55,987 nucleotides of DNA. Source: Treponema sp. (GTDB lineage: Bacteria > Spirochaetota > Spirochaetia > Treponematales > Breznakiellaceae). The notes beneath the pieces were generated by a model that saw nothing but the letters and a program-made list of their open reading frames with translations, did no database searches and was not told where the DNA came from. Shown in pieces: positions 14,630-22,960 of this stretch. The stretch spans positions 1-55,987 of the forward strand of contig JAISMC010000020.1 in the NCBI GenBank assembly GCA_031276965.1, written 5' to 3'. A program made the position numbers and the translations under genes. Position 1 is the stretch's first letter. Each line of letters starts with the position of its first letter.

Positions 14630-17600
14630 CTAATCCCGGGGAGAAATTTCCAGAATCAGTTCTACCTCGCCCTTGCCAAGTTTGGTAACCCGGGCTATTT
14701 CATCTACGGTCCAGCCCTGACGGCGCAGCTTTACCACATTTTCCCTGGTCCCAAGGGGGGGCGCCCCCCGGCCGCTCCGTGAAGGGCCCTCTTCTTTAAG
14801 GAGGGAGCCCATCAGCTTAACCTGTTCCCGGGACTGTTTATAAATTTCACTGAGCCGGGTTTCAATGTTGGCAAGCCATTCCCGGGCAACCTGCATATTG
14901 TCGATCCTCTTTTCAATGGCCGCCAGGTCCGTATCCAGGGTGGAAAGTTTTTCCGAGGTTTCCCGGGCTAATTCATTTTTCGCCGCCAGATCTTTGAGGG
15001 AATCCTCGATGGTCCGCTGTTCCAGAGAAAGCCGGAGCAGTTCATCGTTAAACTTTCTGACCTCTTCCTCCGCTTCCTGGAGGGATTTGAAATTCCGGTC
15101 TATGCCGTTGTTGATTTCCTCAAGGATTTGATTTTTCTTTTCTATGCGCTGATACTTTTCCTCCGTGTCCGCCAGGGCGTCGTTAAGCCGGCGGATCTGA
15201 ACCTGCATGGCCTGAAGGGTATCGTCGGAAGAGGAAACTTGAACCAGCCTTTCCTCCACAGATTGGGAAGTTGCGATAAGCCGGTTAACGTCCGCCTCCA
15301 TAAGTTCAATGCGGCGCTTGTCCGAAAGGAAACGGGTCATCTTGGCGTTGATATCATCCTCAAGGCGTTTGATCTTGATGAATTGAGTTTCCAGTTCCGC
15401 CGCTTCGGCCCGGCGCTGATCAAGGCCGTTCAGATCACTGCGGAGATCCTCGATGCGGCGTTCCAAGTGAAGCTTTAGATCTTCGGCCTGATCGAAAAGT
15501 TTGGTCTGGGCGATAAATTCCTTAATGTGCCGGTCCGCTTCTTTGATCGCCGAATCCAGGGATTTGTACTGTTCGTCGGTCCGGGTGAAAATTTCATTCC
15601 GGTGATTGATCGACTCCTCCCGCACTTCCTCAATGGCGGCCCGTACCGCCGAAAGCCGTTCATCGCTTTCCGCAGCCAGTTCCCTGATTCTGCGGCGGCC
15701 CTCCTCCACATCATTTTCCGCTTCCCTAAGCTGGACATTAAACCGGGCCTGCCATTCATCCAGTCCCCGCCGGGAACTGTCCATGATACCGGCCATTTCC
15801 CCCAGCCGCCCTTCAACCTGGAGGGCCATATCCTTAAGGGTGGTTTCAAGCTCCCGCTGATGCTGCTTGAGGGTTTCCGTCGTGGAAAGGGCGTAACGGC
15901 CTATTTCCGCCCTGGCGGAAAGTTCCGCTGCGTTGCGGGCCTCTTCCAGATCCCGGTCCAGTTGTTCCTTAAAGGCCTGGAGGGACTGATCCGCCTGGGC
16001 CATTTGACCTCTGATGCCTTCCTCGAAAGCGCCGGTTTCCGCCTTGAGGTGTTCCAGCTCCGAAACATACTGATTGTCCAGAACGAAGAGGCGATCCCTC
16101 ATGGCAGCGTTAAAAGTAGTCTCAAGATTCCGGCGCTCCGCCGCGGCTTCTTCCCCAAGACCGGCAAGGCGGCCCTCCAGGGAATTCCGCCATTCCTCGA
16201 AACGGCTGTCAATTGCTGCGCCCCGCCGGGTAAGATCCGCCGCAAAATCATCCTCGAAGAGTTTGAGTTTTTCCGATACGTTCTCATAGGCCCGTTCTTT
16301 AAGGGCCGCCAATTCCTGTTCCACCCCGTTTATGTCCGTTTTAATGGCTTCCACCGCAGCGGCAAATTCCGCAGCGGAACGTTCCCGGCCGGCGGCGGAA
16401 TCCTGCTCGAAGAGGGCAAAATCCCGGCGTACCCGGTTTTCGGTTTCCTGCATATAGATACGGAGTTCCCCGTCCAGCTTCTTGATATCGCCGGCCAGGG
16501 CGTCCAACTGCTTGTACTGGACATTCTGAAGGTCTTGGTACTCCACCAGCCTTTTATCCGCAGCTTCCAGGGCCCGGCGCTCCGCTTCCCGGATCTGAAG
16601 TTCCGCCGCCGCCGCCGTCTGCTTCCACTCATCCTGCTGGGAACGGGCCAGGACATTCAGTTTCTGGATATCCTGTTTCCATTGATCCTGCTGGGAGCGG
16701 GCAAGAATGTTCAATTCCTGAATATCCTGTTTCCACTCATCCCGGTAGAGCTTCTGTTTGGCCTCTATCCCGGCATGTTCGCCGCGCCATTCTTCTTTAT
16801 AGTTTTTAACCAGCCCCTGAACCTCGGCAACTCTGGTCCGGGCGCTTTCCTGGTACTGTTTAAGCCTGTCCTCCACCGCCTCCTGAAAACGGCGTATCCG
16901 TTCCATAGCCTGATCCCGCAGTTTCTGCACCGCCGCATCTTCAATTTTATCCGCCCGGGAAGCGGCCCGTTCCACCGCCGCCTGGAGGGTTTTTTGGATC
17001 ATCTCCGTATCCCTGATAATGCCCGCCGCCCTGTCCTTTTCAGCCTTATCAATCGCCTCCCGGTGATCCTCCACCTGCCGCTCTACGGTTTCCGCCGCCG
17101 CCTGGAGATCCGACACGGTGGAACGGACTGCGGCAATTACCGCTTCGGCGGTTTTTTCCAGAGATTCGGCGTTTTCCCGCTCAAACCGGAATTCAAGATC
17201 CGCCAGGTTCCGTTCCATGGATTCAAGCTTCGTTTTTGCCTCCGAAACCCGCCTGCCCGCGGCCTCCACAAAGGCGGACTCGTCCCGGATACGGTTCAGG
17301 TTTTCCTGGACCCGGGCAGTCATCCGCACCAGCTCTTCCAGGGAGGCGTCGTAGGCGTTGATCCGTTCATCTATTTTGGCTACCGCTTCGGCCTTATCCG
17401 CCAGGCCTTCATCAGCGGCGGAGAGGCGTTTCATCAGTTCCTTGGCGGATTTGATCAGCACATCCAGTTCCACCCCGTAATCCCTGACAGCGGCTTCCTT
17501 TTCGGCTACAAAGACGGCAAGATCCTCCTTGAGCCGGTCGCCGTACTTCCGCGCCTTGTCAACGGAGCGGTTATTCCGGTCCAGCTGGCGGTAGAGGATC

Positions 17601-17656
17601 AACAGGAGAATCACAATGCCCAGCGTCAACAGGTTTCCAAAGGTAAAAAAACTCAT
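14630..17656 (-). CDS. SpiroCoCo-type giant coiled-coil protein
   Basis: A 1008-residue protein with one N-terminal membrane segment (about residues 8-22, LTLGIVILLLILY) and then almost 900 residues of heptad coiled coil rich in Glu, Arg, Ala and Leu. Near the middle is an internal repeat (WKQDIQELNILARSQQDQ and WKQDIQKLNVLARSQQDE). The C-terminus is a small helix-turn-helix-like unit (RENVVKLRRQGWTVDEIARV, then GKGEVELIL), often seen at the end of bacterial membrane-anchored coiled-coil proteins. It matches the spirochete coiled-coil (SpiroCoCo) family as I know it. A structural role in the cell cylinder or cytoskeleton is an inference. GAGGGA precedes the ATG. Confidence 0.85.
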   Translation of the reverse strand: MSFFTFGNLLTLGIVILLLILYRQLDRNNRSVDKARKYGDRLKEDLAVFVAEKEAAVRDYGVELDVLIKSAKELMKRLSAADEGLADKAEAVAKIDERINAYDASLEELVRMTARVQENLNRIRDESAFVEAAGRRVSEAKTKLESMERNLADLEFRFERENAESLEKTAEAVIAAVRSTVSDLQAAAETVERQVEDHREAIDKAEKDRAAGIIRDTEMIQKTLQAAVERAASRADKIEDAAVQKLRDQAMERIRRFQEAVEDRLKQYQESARTRVAEVQGLVKNYKEEWRGEHAGIEAKQKLYRDEWKQDIQELNILARSQQDQWKQDIQKLNVLARSQQDEWKQTAAAAELQIREAERRALEAADKRLVEYQDLQNVQYKQLDALAGDIKKLDGELRIYMQETENRVRRDFALFEQDSAAGRERSAAEFAAAVEAIKTDINGVEQELAALKERAYENVSEKLKLFEDDFAADLTRRGAAIDSRFEEWRNSLEGRLAGLGEEAAAERRNLETTFNAAMRDRLFVLDNQYVSELEHLKAETGAFEEGIRGQMAQADQSLQAFKEQLDRDLEEARNAAELSARAEIGRYALSTTETLKQHQRELETTLKDMALQVEGRLGEMAGIMDSSRRGLDEWQARFNVQLREAENDVEEGRRRIRELAAESDERLSAVRAAIEEVREESINHRNEIFTRTDEQYKSLDSAIKEADRHIKEFIAQTKLFDQAEDLKLHLERRIEDLRSDLNGLDQRRAEAAELETQFIKIKRLEDDINAKMTRFLSDKRRIELMEADVNRLIATSQSVEERLVQVSSSDDTLQAMQVQIRRLNDALADTEEKYQRIEKKNQILEEINNGIDRNFKSLQEAEEEVRKFNDELLRLSLEQRTIEDSLKDLAAKNELARETSEKLSTLDTDLAAIEKRIDNMQVAREWLANIETRLSEIYKQSREQVKLMGSLLKEEGPSRSGRGAPPLGTRENVVKLRRQGWTVDEIARVTKLGKGEVELILEISPRD

Positions 17657-17691
17657 TCATTCCCTCGGGGCGGTTTTGAGTTGGAACGGAT

Positions 17692-18396
17692 CTAGGTTAA
17701 CACAAAATCCCGTAATTGGCGATAGTCGGAGAATACAAAATCGGCCTTTCCTTTGAGGCTTCTTTTTTTTGAAGCCGGGGCGAAGAGGGCGGTCTTCATT
17801 CCCGTTTTGGCGGCGCCTATAATATCGTAGGGAAGGCTGTTCCCCACATAAAGGATTCGTTCCGGGGGAAGCTCCATACGCCGGATAAGTTCCAAAAAGG
17901 GCGCCGGGGATGGTTTTAGGCGGCCCGTTGATTCAGAACAGATCGCTATGTCCCAAAGGCCGCCCAGTCCCATGTTTATCACCTTGGTCTCCGGGGGAAA
18001 GTCCGAGAGGAGCCCCAGTCTAAGCCCCCCCGCCTTGAGGGCTTCCAAGGTTTCCCGCACATAGGCGCAGGGCCGTATTTTTTTGAAGAGGGGCTCCCAG
18101 CCCCGGTAAATGAGACGCTCGGTTTTCTCCTGGATACTCCCGCTTTCGGCCTTTAGGCTTTCCGCCATAATCCGGGCCTGGGCTGCGTAGAAGTCATAGC
18201 CGGCGCCGGTTTTTCCCAAGGAACCCGCGGCCTCCTCCCCGGCGGCCTCTGTCCTGAGCGCGGTCCGGGCTTTTCCCATGGCTGCGAGGAGGGGCAGTTT
18301 TGAAACAAGAAAGGGAAGCAGCCGCACATAGAGCCGGTAATTGGGATAGAGGGTCCCGTCCAAATCAAAGGCGACCCCATCCAGATTTTTTCTCAT
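17692..18396 (-). CDS. HAD-superfamily hydrolase
   Basis: A 234-residue phosphatase-like protein with motif I FDLDGTLYPNY (Asp11, Asp13), motif II LLSDFPP, motif III Lys in GRLKPSPAPF, and motif IV YVGNSLPYDIIGA. A helical cap domain fills residues 20-100. Such enzymes dephosphorylate small metabolites; the substrate is unknown. On the minus strand TGGACA, a 17-bp spacer and TATAAA stand upstream, with only 5 nt before the ATG. There is no ribosome site, so the mRNA is probably leaderless. It lies 35 bp upstream of the SpiroCoCo gene and may be read with it. Confidence 0.88.
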   Translation of the reverse strand: MRKNLDGVAFDLDGTLYPNYRLYVRLLPFLVSKLPLLAAMGKARTALRTEAAGEEAAGSLGKTGAGYDFYAAQARIMAESLKAESGSIQEKTERLIYRGWEPLFKKIRPCAYVRETLEALKAGGLRLGLLSDFPPETKVINMGLGGLWDIAICSESTGRLKPSPAPFLELIRRMELPPERILYVGNSLPYDIIGAAKTGMKTALFAPASKKRSLKGKADFVFSDYRQLRDFVLT

Positions 18397-18401
18397 ATTT
18401 T

Positions 18402-18430
18402 TTTATACTATGAGAAACCGGACCTGTCCA
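18402..18430 (-). promoter_or_regulatory. promoter of the HAD hydrolase gene, leaderless
   Basis: On the minus strand TGGACA (18425-18430), 17-bp spacer, TATAAA (18402-18407). The -10 ends 5 nt before the ATG. Confidence 0.6.
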
Positions 18431-18440
18431 TTGGCCGGGA

Positions 18441-19784
18441 TTAGGGATCGAAGGAGCCCTCCGCAAAGATACGCACCAGATTGATATAATGGCCGGGGTA
18501 CCGGTTTTTGAAGGCGGTGAACGAAGTTTCCGCGGCGCTTTCAAATACCGCCACCTGGAAATTGCCGTACTCGTTGAAATAGGGGACCAGCGCCGCCACA
18601 TGGAAGTGCTGGCGCATCCGGGGACGGCCCATTTCGTTGCTTATTGAAGCGAGGTAGATGTGGCCCGGCTCGTCTATGGCCAGGGTATAGAGGAGAGGAT
18701 GTATCCCCTCAGCGCCGAACCCCGCGTTGGGCAGAAAACCCGGATAGGGCCGGATCGAGGAACCCTGGCGGGTCCGCATAATAACCGAGGCGAAGGGATT
18801 CTTCTGTACCTCAATTTCTTCCAAGGTTCCAAAGGAAGGAGACCGTACCGCTATTCCCGCCGCCGCCAGATTGCGGGTCCAGTCGAGGCCAAAAAAGGGG
18901 TCCCGCTGGGCTTCAAGGGCTTCAGAATAGGAGGAAGTCCGGCTGCCAAAAGGTTCTTTGAGGGGGGACACCGCCAGTCTGTCTCCCGTAAAGGGCCGGC
19001 GGATACCGTCGGTTATCCACTTGGCAAAGCCGGAACAGTTAAGCCCCGGCTGACCATTTTGGACCTCCAGGGTATTAATGAACACATAGCGCCCCCTGTC
19101 GTCAATGGCGCCGTCATCCCGAAAGGACAGCTCCGGCAGCCGTTCCCGTACCTTGGCGATAAAGCTCCGCAGATCCCGGTAGCGTTCCGGCATGGGGTCG
19201 TAATAGCGGCGGGGAAATTTGGATCCCGCCAGGTCCAGAACAGCCTCCACGGGAAGCTCCATAATCCGGTCCAGGGAAACCGGCAGGGGCAGGGACCGGA
19301 TTACATAGCCGTCGTAAACTACCGCGTCCATCTGGATCCGCTCTTCGTTTAGGGGCCTGAACTGAATATAGGTATAAGGATCACTCCTTAAAAAGATCCG
19401 AATCCGGGACACCTCCCCGGTATCCATCCGCCGGGTAAGTATCCAGGAACCCTGGGCCCAGCCGGGAAAGGTATTGTTCCGCTCCCGGGCAAGGATCACC
19501 ATAAATTCGCCGCCCGCCGTTTCTGTCCGTACTTCAATGCGGCCGCCTCCGGGCATGGTGTGGATAAAAGGCTTATTGGCCAGTATCCTGCCGGGGGACT
19601 CGGTGAACCAGGCGTTCTTTAGGGAGAGGCGAAGGTAGCTGTCATCCTCTATTTCCCGGGTAGGTACATCCGCCGCCGGAAGGGCAGGGGGGAAGGCCAG
19701 AGAACAGATCAATGCTATTAAAGAAAGAATAGCCCCTGATAACGGAGGACAGAACCGGTCCTTTCCGGCAAAAGGTACACCCAT
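18441..19784 (-). CDS. exported protein with possible papain-like Cys-peptidase domain
   Basis: A 447-residue protein with an N-terminal signal sequence (about residues 15-38, ending around PAAD). The first 200 residues are beta-rich (WILTRRMDTGEVSRIRIFLR). Around residues 245-260 is GLNCSGFAKWITDG, a Cys (250) at the start of a helix, as in NlpC/P60- or papain-like enzymes. A later RQHFHVAALVPYF offers the His. The fold is therefore possibly a periplasmic cysteine peptidase or amidase, but I do not recognise a named family. A GATAAT hexamer on the minus strand (19791-19796) lies 6 nt before the ATG, with no ribosome site. It lies between htrA and the HAD gene. Confidence 0.6.
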   Translation of the reverse strand: MGVPFAGKDRFCPPLSGAILSLIALICSLAFPPALPAADVPTREIEDDSYLRLSLKNAWFTESPGRILANKPFIHTMPGGGRIEVRTETAGGEFMVILARERNNTFPGWAQGSWILTRRMDTGEVSRIRIFLRSDPYTYIQFRPLNEERIQMDAVVYDGYVIRSLPLPVSLDRIMELPVEAVLDLAGSKFPRRYYDPMPERYRDLRSFIAKVRERLPELSFRDDGAIDDRGRYVFINTLEVQNGQPGLNCSGFAKWITDGIRRPFTGDRLAVSPLKEPFGSRTSSYSEALEAQRDPFFGLDWTRNLAAAGIAVRSPSFGTLEEIEVQKNPFASVIMRTRQGSSIRPYPGFLPNAGFGAEGIHPLLYTLAIDEPGHIYLASISNEMGRPRMRQHFHVAALVPYFNEYGNFQVAVFESAAETSFTAFKNRYPGHYINLVRIFAEGSFDP

Positions 19785-19859
19785 TGGTTTATTATCGGCG
19801 GATTGAGTTCGCGGGGTAAGGCCACCCGGCGCGGCTCTGAGCTGTCCGCGGTTTTCCGG

Positions 19860-21095
19860 CTACTGACGCAGCACCTCTTCCCGGTCCGCCAGGACAATTT
19901 CCGTCTTGACGGTTCTTCCCCCGCGGTTCACCTCGATGGCAACCCGTTCACCGGGCTTATTGTCCTCCAGGGCCGAGTAAAGGTCCGCCAGGCTCTCCAC
20001 CGCCAGGCCGTCTACGGAGGTGATAATATCGCCCCCCAGATAGATCACGCTGGAACCGTACTGTACCGGCTCGCTTCCCTGGCGTATCCCCGCCTGTTCG
20101 GCAAAACCGTTCCGCTTGGTCCGGGATACCAGAAGCCCCGAACTGAGAGGCAGTTTGGCATAACGCACAAGGGCGGGGAAAAGCTGAACCATCGAAGCGT
20201 CGATCCAGCCCCGGCGGACTTTGCCGTTCTGGATCAGTTCCGCCACTACCCGTTTAGCCGTATTGATGGGGACGGCAAAACCTATGCCCACGGAACCTCC
20301 CGAAGGGGAGTAGATCATGGTGTTGATGCCGATCATCCGGCCCTGGGCATCCAGAAGGGGGCCGCCGGAATTACCGGGATTGATGGAAGCGTCGGTTTGG
20401 ATCATATTCCGGACTATGTTTTGCCGGGAGATCTGGATGGGCCGTCCCAGGCCGGAAACAATTCCCACCGTAAGGGTCCGTTCCAGGGCAAAGGGATTAC
20501 CGATGGCCAGCACCTTCTGGCCCACCTTGAGGCTGTCCGAATCTCCGAACGGAATGGTGTGGAGATCCAATCCCTTAGGAGGATCAAACTTGACTACCGC
20601 CAGATCGTTTTCCGGGTCGGTACCCACCACGGTTCCTTCGATCTGATCGCCGTTGGCCAGATTGATAAAAACCTTGTACGCATTGGCGATGACATGGTTG
20701 TTGGTGAGCACGTAACCTCCGGTATCGATGATGGAACCGGAACCGGAACCGCCTTCCTGGGGAACTGGTTCCAGAAACCAGTTGATGGTTACCGTTTCGG
20801 TGGTGATGTTGACCACCGCTTCGTTCAGCCGTTCGTAGATGGCGATATTTTCCCGCTCACCTTCGGAATAGGGAAGCAGATCCGCCGTATTAAGCCTGAG
20901 GGGAACCATATTCTCCGCTGATTGGCGGAGCTGAAAGTTTTCCGTATCTGAAGCCGCCGTTTTTTCCGAAGCAGCAGCTTCCGTTCCCTTCTTGCCGGGA
21001 AAACGTAGAATGCCCACGCCCAGGGCAAATAAAACCACGATAAGACCGCTTAGGACAGAAAAGAAGATCACCTGTCCCCGGCTGTATAGTTTCAT
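19860..21095 (-). CDS. HtrA/DegP-type serine protease with PDZ domain
   Basis: A 411-residue periplasmic protease. A single membrane anchor lies at about residues 9-30 (VIFFSVLSGLIVVLFALGVG). The trypsin-like domain has His134 (LTNNHVIANA), Asp164 (PENDLAVVKF) and Ser243 (INPGNSGGPL). The C-terminal PDZ domain (about 300-405) includes SGLLVSRTKRNGFAEQAGIR and DIITSVDGLAVESLADLYSA. It degrades misfolded envelope proteins. I start at the ATG at 21095 because a GGAGG site lies upstream on the minus strand; the longer frame to 21155 would cross a palindrome. The neighbouring PEGA and Cys-peptidase-like genes suggest an envelope-maintenance cluster. Confidence 0.93.
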   Translation of the reverse strand: MKLYSRGQVIFFSVLSGLIVVLFALGVGILRFPGKKGTEAAASEKTAASDTENFQLRQSAENMVPLRLNTADLLPYSEGERENIAIYERLNEAVVNITTETVTINWFLEPVPQEGGSGSGSIIDTGGYVLTNNHVIANAYKVFINLANGDQIEGTVVGTDPENDLAVVKFDPPKGLDLHTIPFGDSDSLKVGQKVLAIGNPFALERTLTVGIVSGLGRPIQISRQNIVRNMIQTDASINPGNSGGPLLDAQGRMIGINTMIYSPSGGSVGIGFAVPINTAKRVVAELIQNGKVRRGWIDASMVQLFPALVRYAKLPLSSGLLVSRTKRNGFAEQAGIRQGSEPVQYGSSVIYLGGDIITSVDGLAVESLADLYSALEDNKPGERVAIEVNRGGRTVKTEIVLADREEVLRQ

Positions 21096-21125
21096 CGGAT
21101 TATTCCTCCGGCATTCAGAAGTTCC

Positions 21126-21145
21126 GCAAAACGCCCGCGTTTTGC
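21126..21145. repeat. perfect inverted repeat, 9-bp arms
   Basis: GCAAAACGC/GCGTTTTGC around two C. It lies 30 bp upstream of the htrA start, so it could be an operator or an mRNA hairpin. Confidence 0.6.
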
Positions 21146-21162
21146 CAAGGCTCAAGCATGTG

Positions 21163-21184
21163 TTTTAATACCGCCGTATTAAAA
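21163..21184. repeat. perfect inverted repeat, 9-bp arms
   Basis: TTTTAATAC-CGCC-GTATTAAAA. It lies 24 bp after the PEGA-gene stop. It may act as a terminator-like hairpin on the minus strand (A/T-rich ends) or as a regulator site. Confidence 0.6.
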
Positions 21185-21207
21185 GCGCATACTCCCGCTT
21201 AAAGATA

Positions 21208-22812
21208 CTAATAAATCATCCCTATGCCAACGCCGCCGAAACCTCCCCGGCGGGAACCTTCAAACCAGACGCCGCCCTGGAGGGTGATAACAAAAATTGA
21301 AGGCGGGGGAAAAAGCTTAAATTCCGCCCCCAGCATGACCGGGCCCGCTCCTCTGGCTTCGCCGGCAAAGGCAAAATCAGAACGGGCCGAGAGCCCGGCG
21401 GTAATAAAGCCATGCTGAAAGAGCAGGCCCCCGGAAATGATGACCCTGGGGGCGGTCTCATTGGGATAACCCTTTTCCCCGGTCCAGATAATGCCGGGGC
21501 TGAAGGAAAGGGAGAGACTGCCGTGAGGCCGCCAGCTCAGGGGCAGAAACAGCTCCGCCCCAGTTCCCATGCCGAAGGGGGTAACGCTTCCCTCTCCGGC
21601 CCAGGCATAGGCAAGTCCCGCAGCGGCTTCCAGGGGCAGGGATTCTCCTTTCCAGTAGAGCCACTTTACCGAGCCTCCGGCGGCGGCGGTCATGTCCGCA
21701 TTAAATTCGGGGATTACATTCAGCGCCGCCGCAGCTTCAAACCGGTCCATGGGGGAGAAACGAAGGGCTGCGGAGAAGGGCAGGGTTCCCCAGGTTTTTT
21801 CTATTACCGGGGCCCTGCCGAAAAGCAGGGACCCCTCCACCTGAAAGGAATACCGGGGCAGGGTCTCCGGCAGAGCGGCAAAGAGGAGCCCCGCTTTTCC
21901 CGGAGACAGGGTCAGGGGACGGATATGCAGGGAAGAGTCGAGTTCCACCGGGAGCCGGGTACCGGCCCGGACCGGGGGCGAACCGTCCCAGGATATGGAT
22001 TCAGCCTCAATCAGCACCGTATAGATCCCGTCCTTGAGGGCTGTTCCGCCGGATTTGCCATCCCAGCGCAGGGACTGGGACCAGCTGGTAAAGGGCCCTG
22101 TTTCTGCGGTGAATACCCTTTCCCCCTGGGGATCGGTTATGCTGATCTTCCCCCTGCCGGGGCCGGAAACGGTAAAGACAATTTCGGCGCTTCCCAGGGA
22201 ACCCGAATTGGCGGGATTAAACCGTTCCCGCCTTACCCCGGCGGCGCTCATCACAAAAGGCGCCGGCCTCAACTCAAATTCCACCAGTTGGTTTTTATCT
22301 TCCTCCACATAGATCGTTTTGGAAGCCTCTTCCCAGCCGAAGGCCCGGACCTTGATAGTCCGGTAACCTGCGGGAATATTGAGGACCGGAACGTCCACGG
22401 TTTTACCATCTACGGTGATCTTCGGTTCCAGGGCCAGCGCCGCTTCGCCGGGGCTGCCGGGACTCCGCTTTATTGAAAGGGCAATCCGGCCTTTAGCCTC
22501 TTCCAGATCCACCGAAACCACCAGCCGGCTGGTAGAGTGGAGAGTAACTTTGAAACGGCGGTCCACATAACGGACCCCCAGGAGGTCATCCTTATGGACC
22601 CGTATATAGTACTCTCCTCCGGGCAGATTCCCCAAGGTCAGGGGAGTAAAGCCGCGCTCTATACCGTCCACATAAACCCTGGCTCCTGAAGGATCGCTTC
22701 GTATCACCAGCCCCGTACCTTCAATTTCCTCTATTGAATCTCTGGCTTCCAGAAACTCAAGACACAAGAAGCCCAGAAGAAGTACGATTATGTACAGGGG
22801 TATACGGCGCAT
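21208..22812 (-). CDS. PEGA-domain surface protein with C-terminal barrel
   Basis: A 534-residue exported protein. Signal sequence at 1-22 (PLYIIVLLLGFLCLEF). The PEGA domain spans about residues 34-100 (LVIRSDPSGARVYVDGIERG, LTLGNLPGGEYYIRVHK). A second Ig-like segment (QSLRWDGKSGGTALKDGIYT) resembles FlgD-type repeats. The last 180 residues alternate as a beta barrel and end GVGIGMIY, which suggests anchoring in the outer membrane. Function unknown; binding to glycan or peptidoglycan is typical of PEGA proteins. A TATAGT (22819-22824) on the minus strand lies 6 nt before the ATG and there is no ribosome site. It faces the divergent lipoprotein gene at 22961. Confidence 0.75.
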   Translation of the reverse strand: MRRIPLYIIVLLLGFLCLEFLEARDSIEEIEGTGLVIRSDPSGARVYVDGIERGFTPLTLGNLPGGEYYIRVHKDDLLGVRYVDRRFKVTLHSTSRLVVSVDLEEAKGRIALSIKRSPGSPGEAALALEPKITVDGKTVDVPVLNIPAGYRTIKVRAFGWEEASKTIYVEEDKNQLVEFELRPAPFVMSAAGVRRERFNPANSGSLGSAEIVFTVSGPGRGKISITDPQGERVFTAETGPFTSWSQSLRWDGKSGGTALKDGIYTVLIEAESISWDGSPPVRAGTRLPVELDSSLHIRPLTLSPGKAGLLFAALPETLPRYSFQVEGSLLFGRAPVIEKTWGTLPFSAALRFSPMDRFEAAAALNVIPEFNADMTAAAGGSVKWLYWKGESLPLEAAAGLAYAWAGEGSVTPFGMGTGAELFLPLSWRPHGSLSLSFSPGIIWTGEKGYPNETAPRVIISGGLLFQHGFITAGLSARSDFAFAGEARGAGPVMLGAEFKLFPPPSIFVITLQGGVWFEGSRRGGFGGVGIGMIY

Positions 22813-22818
22813 AATTCA

Positions 22819-22824
22819 ACTATA
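22819..22824 (-). promoter_or_regulatory. -10 element of PEGA gene, 6 nt before ATG
   Basis: TATAGT on the minus strand with a poor -35. The gene lacks a ribosome site, consistent with leaderless mRNA. Confidence 0.5.
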
Positions 22825-22948
22825 GGCTTTTTGCGGATTTTTTACATCCTTCCGTTCCATTTTTTAATTGAAGGCGGGGATCTAGCTGCGGTTCTTTACG
22901 CCGTTCCGGCGCAAAGCCATTGCGGTTTTCCCCGGTTTCAAAAAGATG

Positions 22949-22954
22949 TATAGT
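22949..22954 (+). promoter_or_regulatory. -10 element, 6 nt before the lipoprotein ATG
   Basis: TATAGT at 22949-22954 is followed by six bases and the ATG at 22961. The geometry decides the start, since the in-frame ATGs at 22946 and 22955 precede or overlap the predicted start point. Confidence 0.45.
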
Positions 22955-22960
22955 ATGGCT

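Noticed and set aside
15527..17695. 722-aa plus-strand ORF opposite the coiled-coil gene
   Set aside because: It is an antisense shadow of a high-GC coiled-coil gene on the minus strand.
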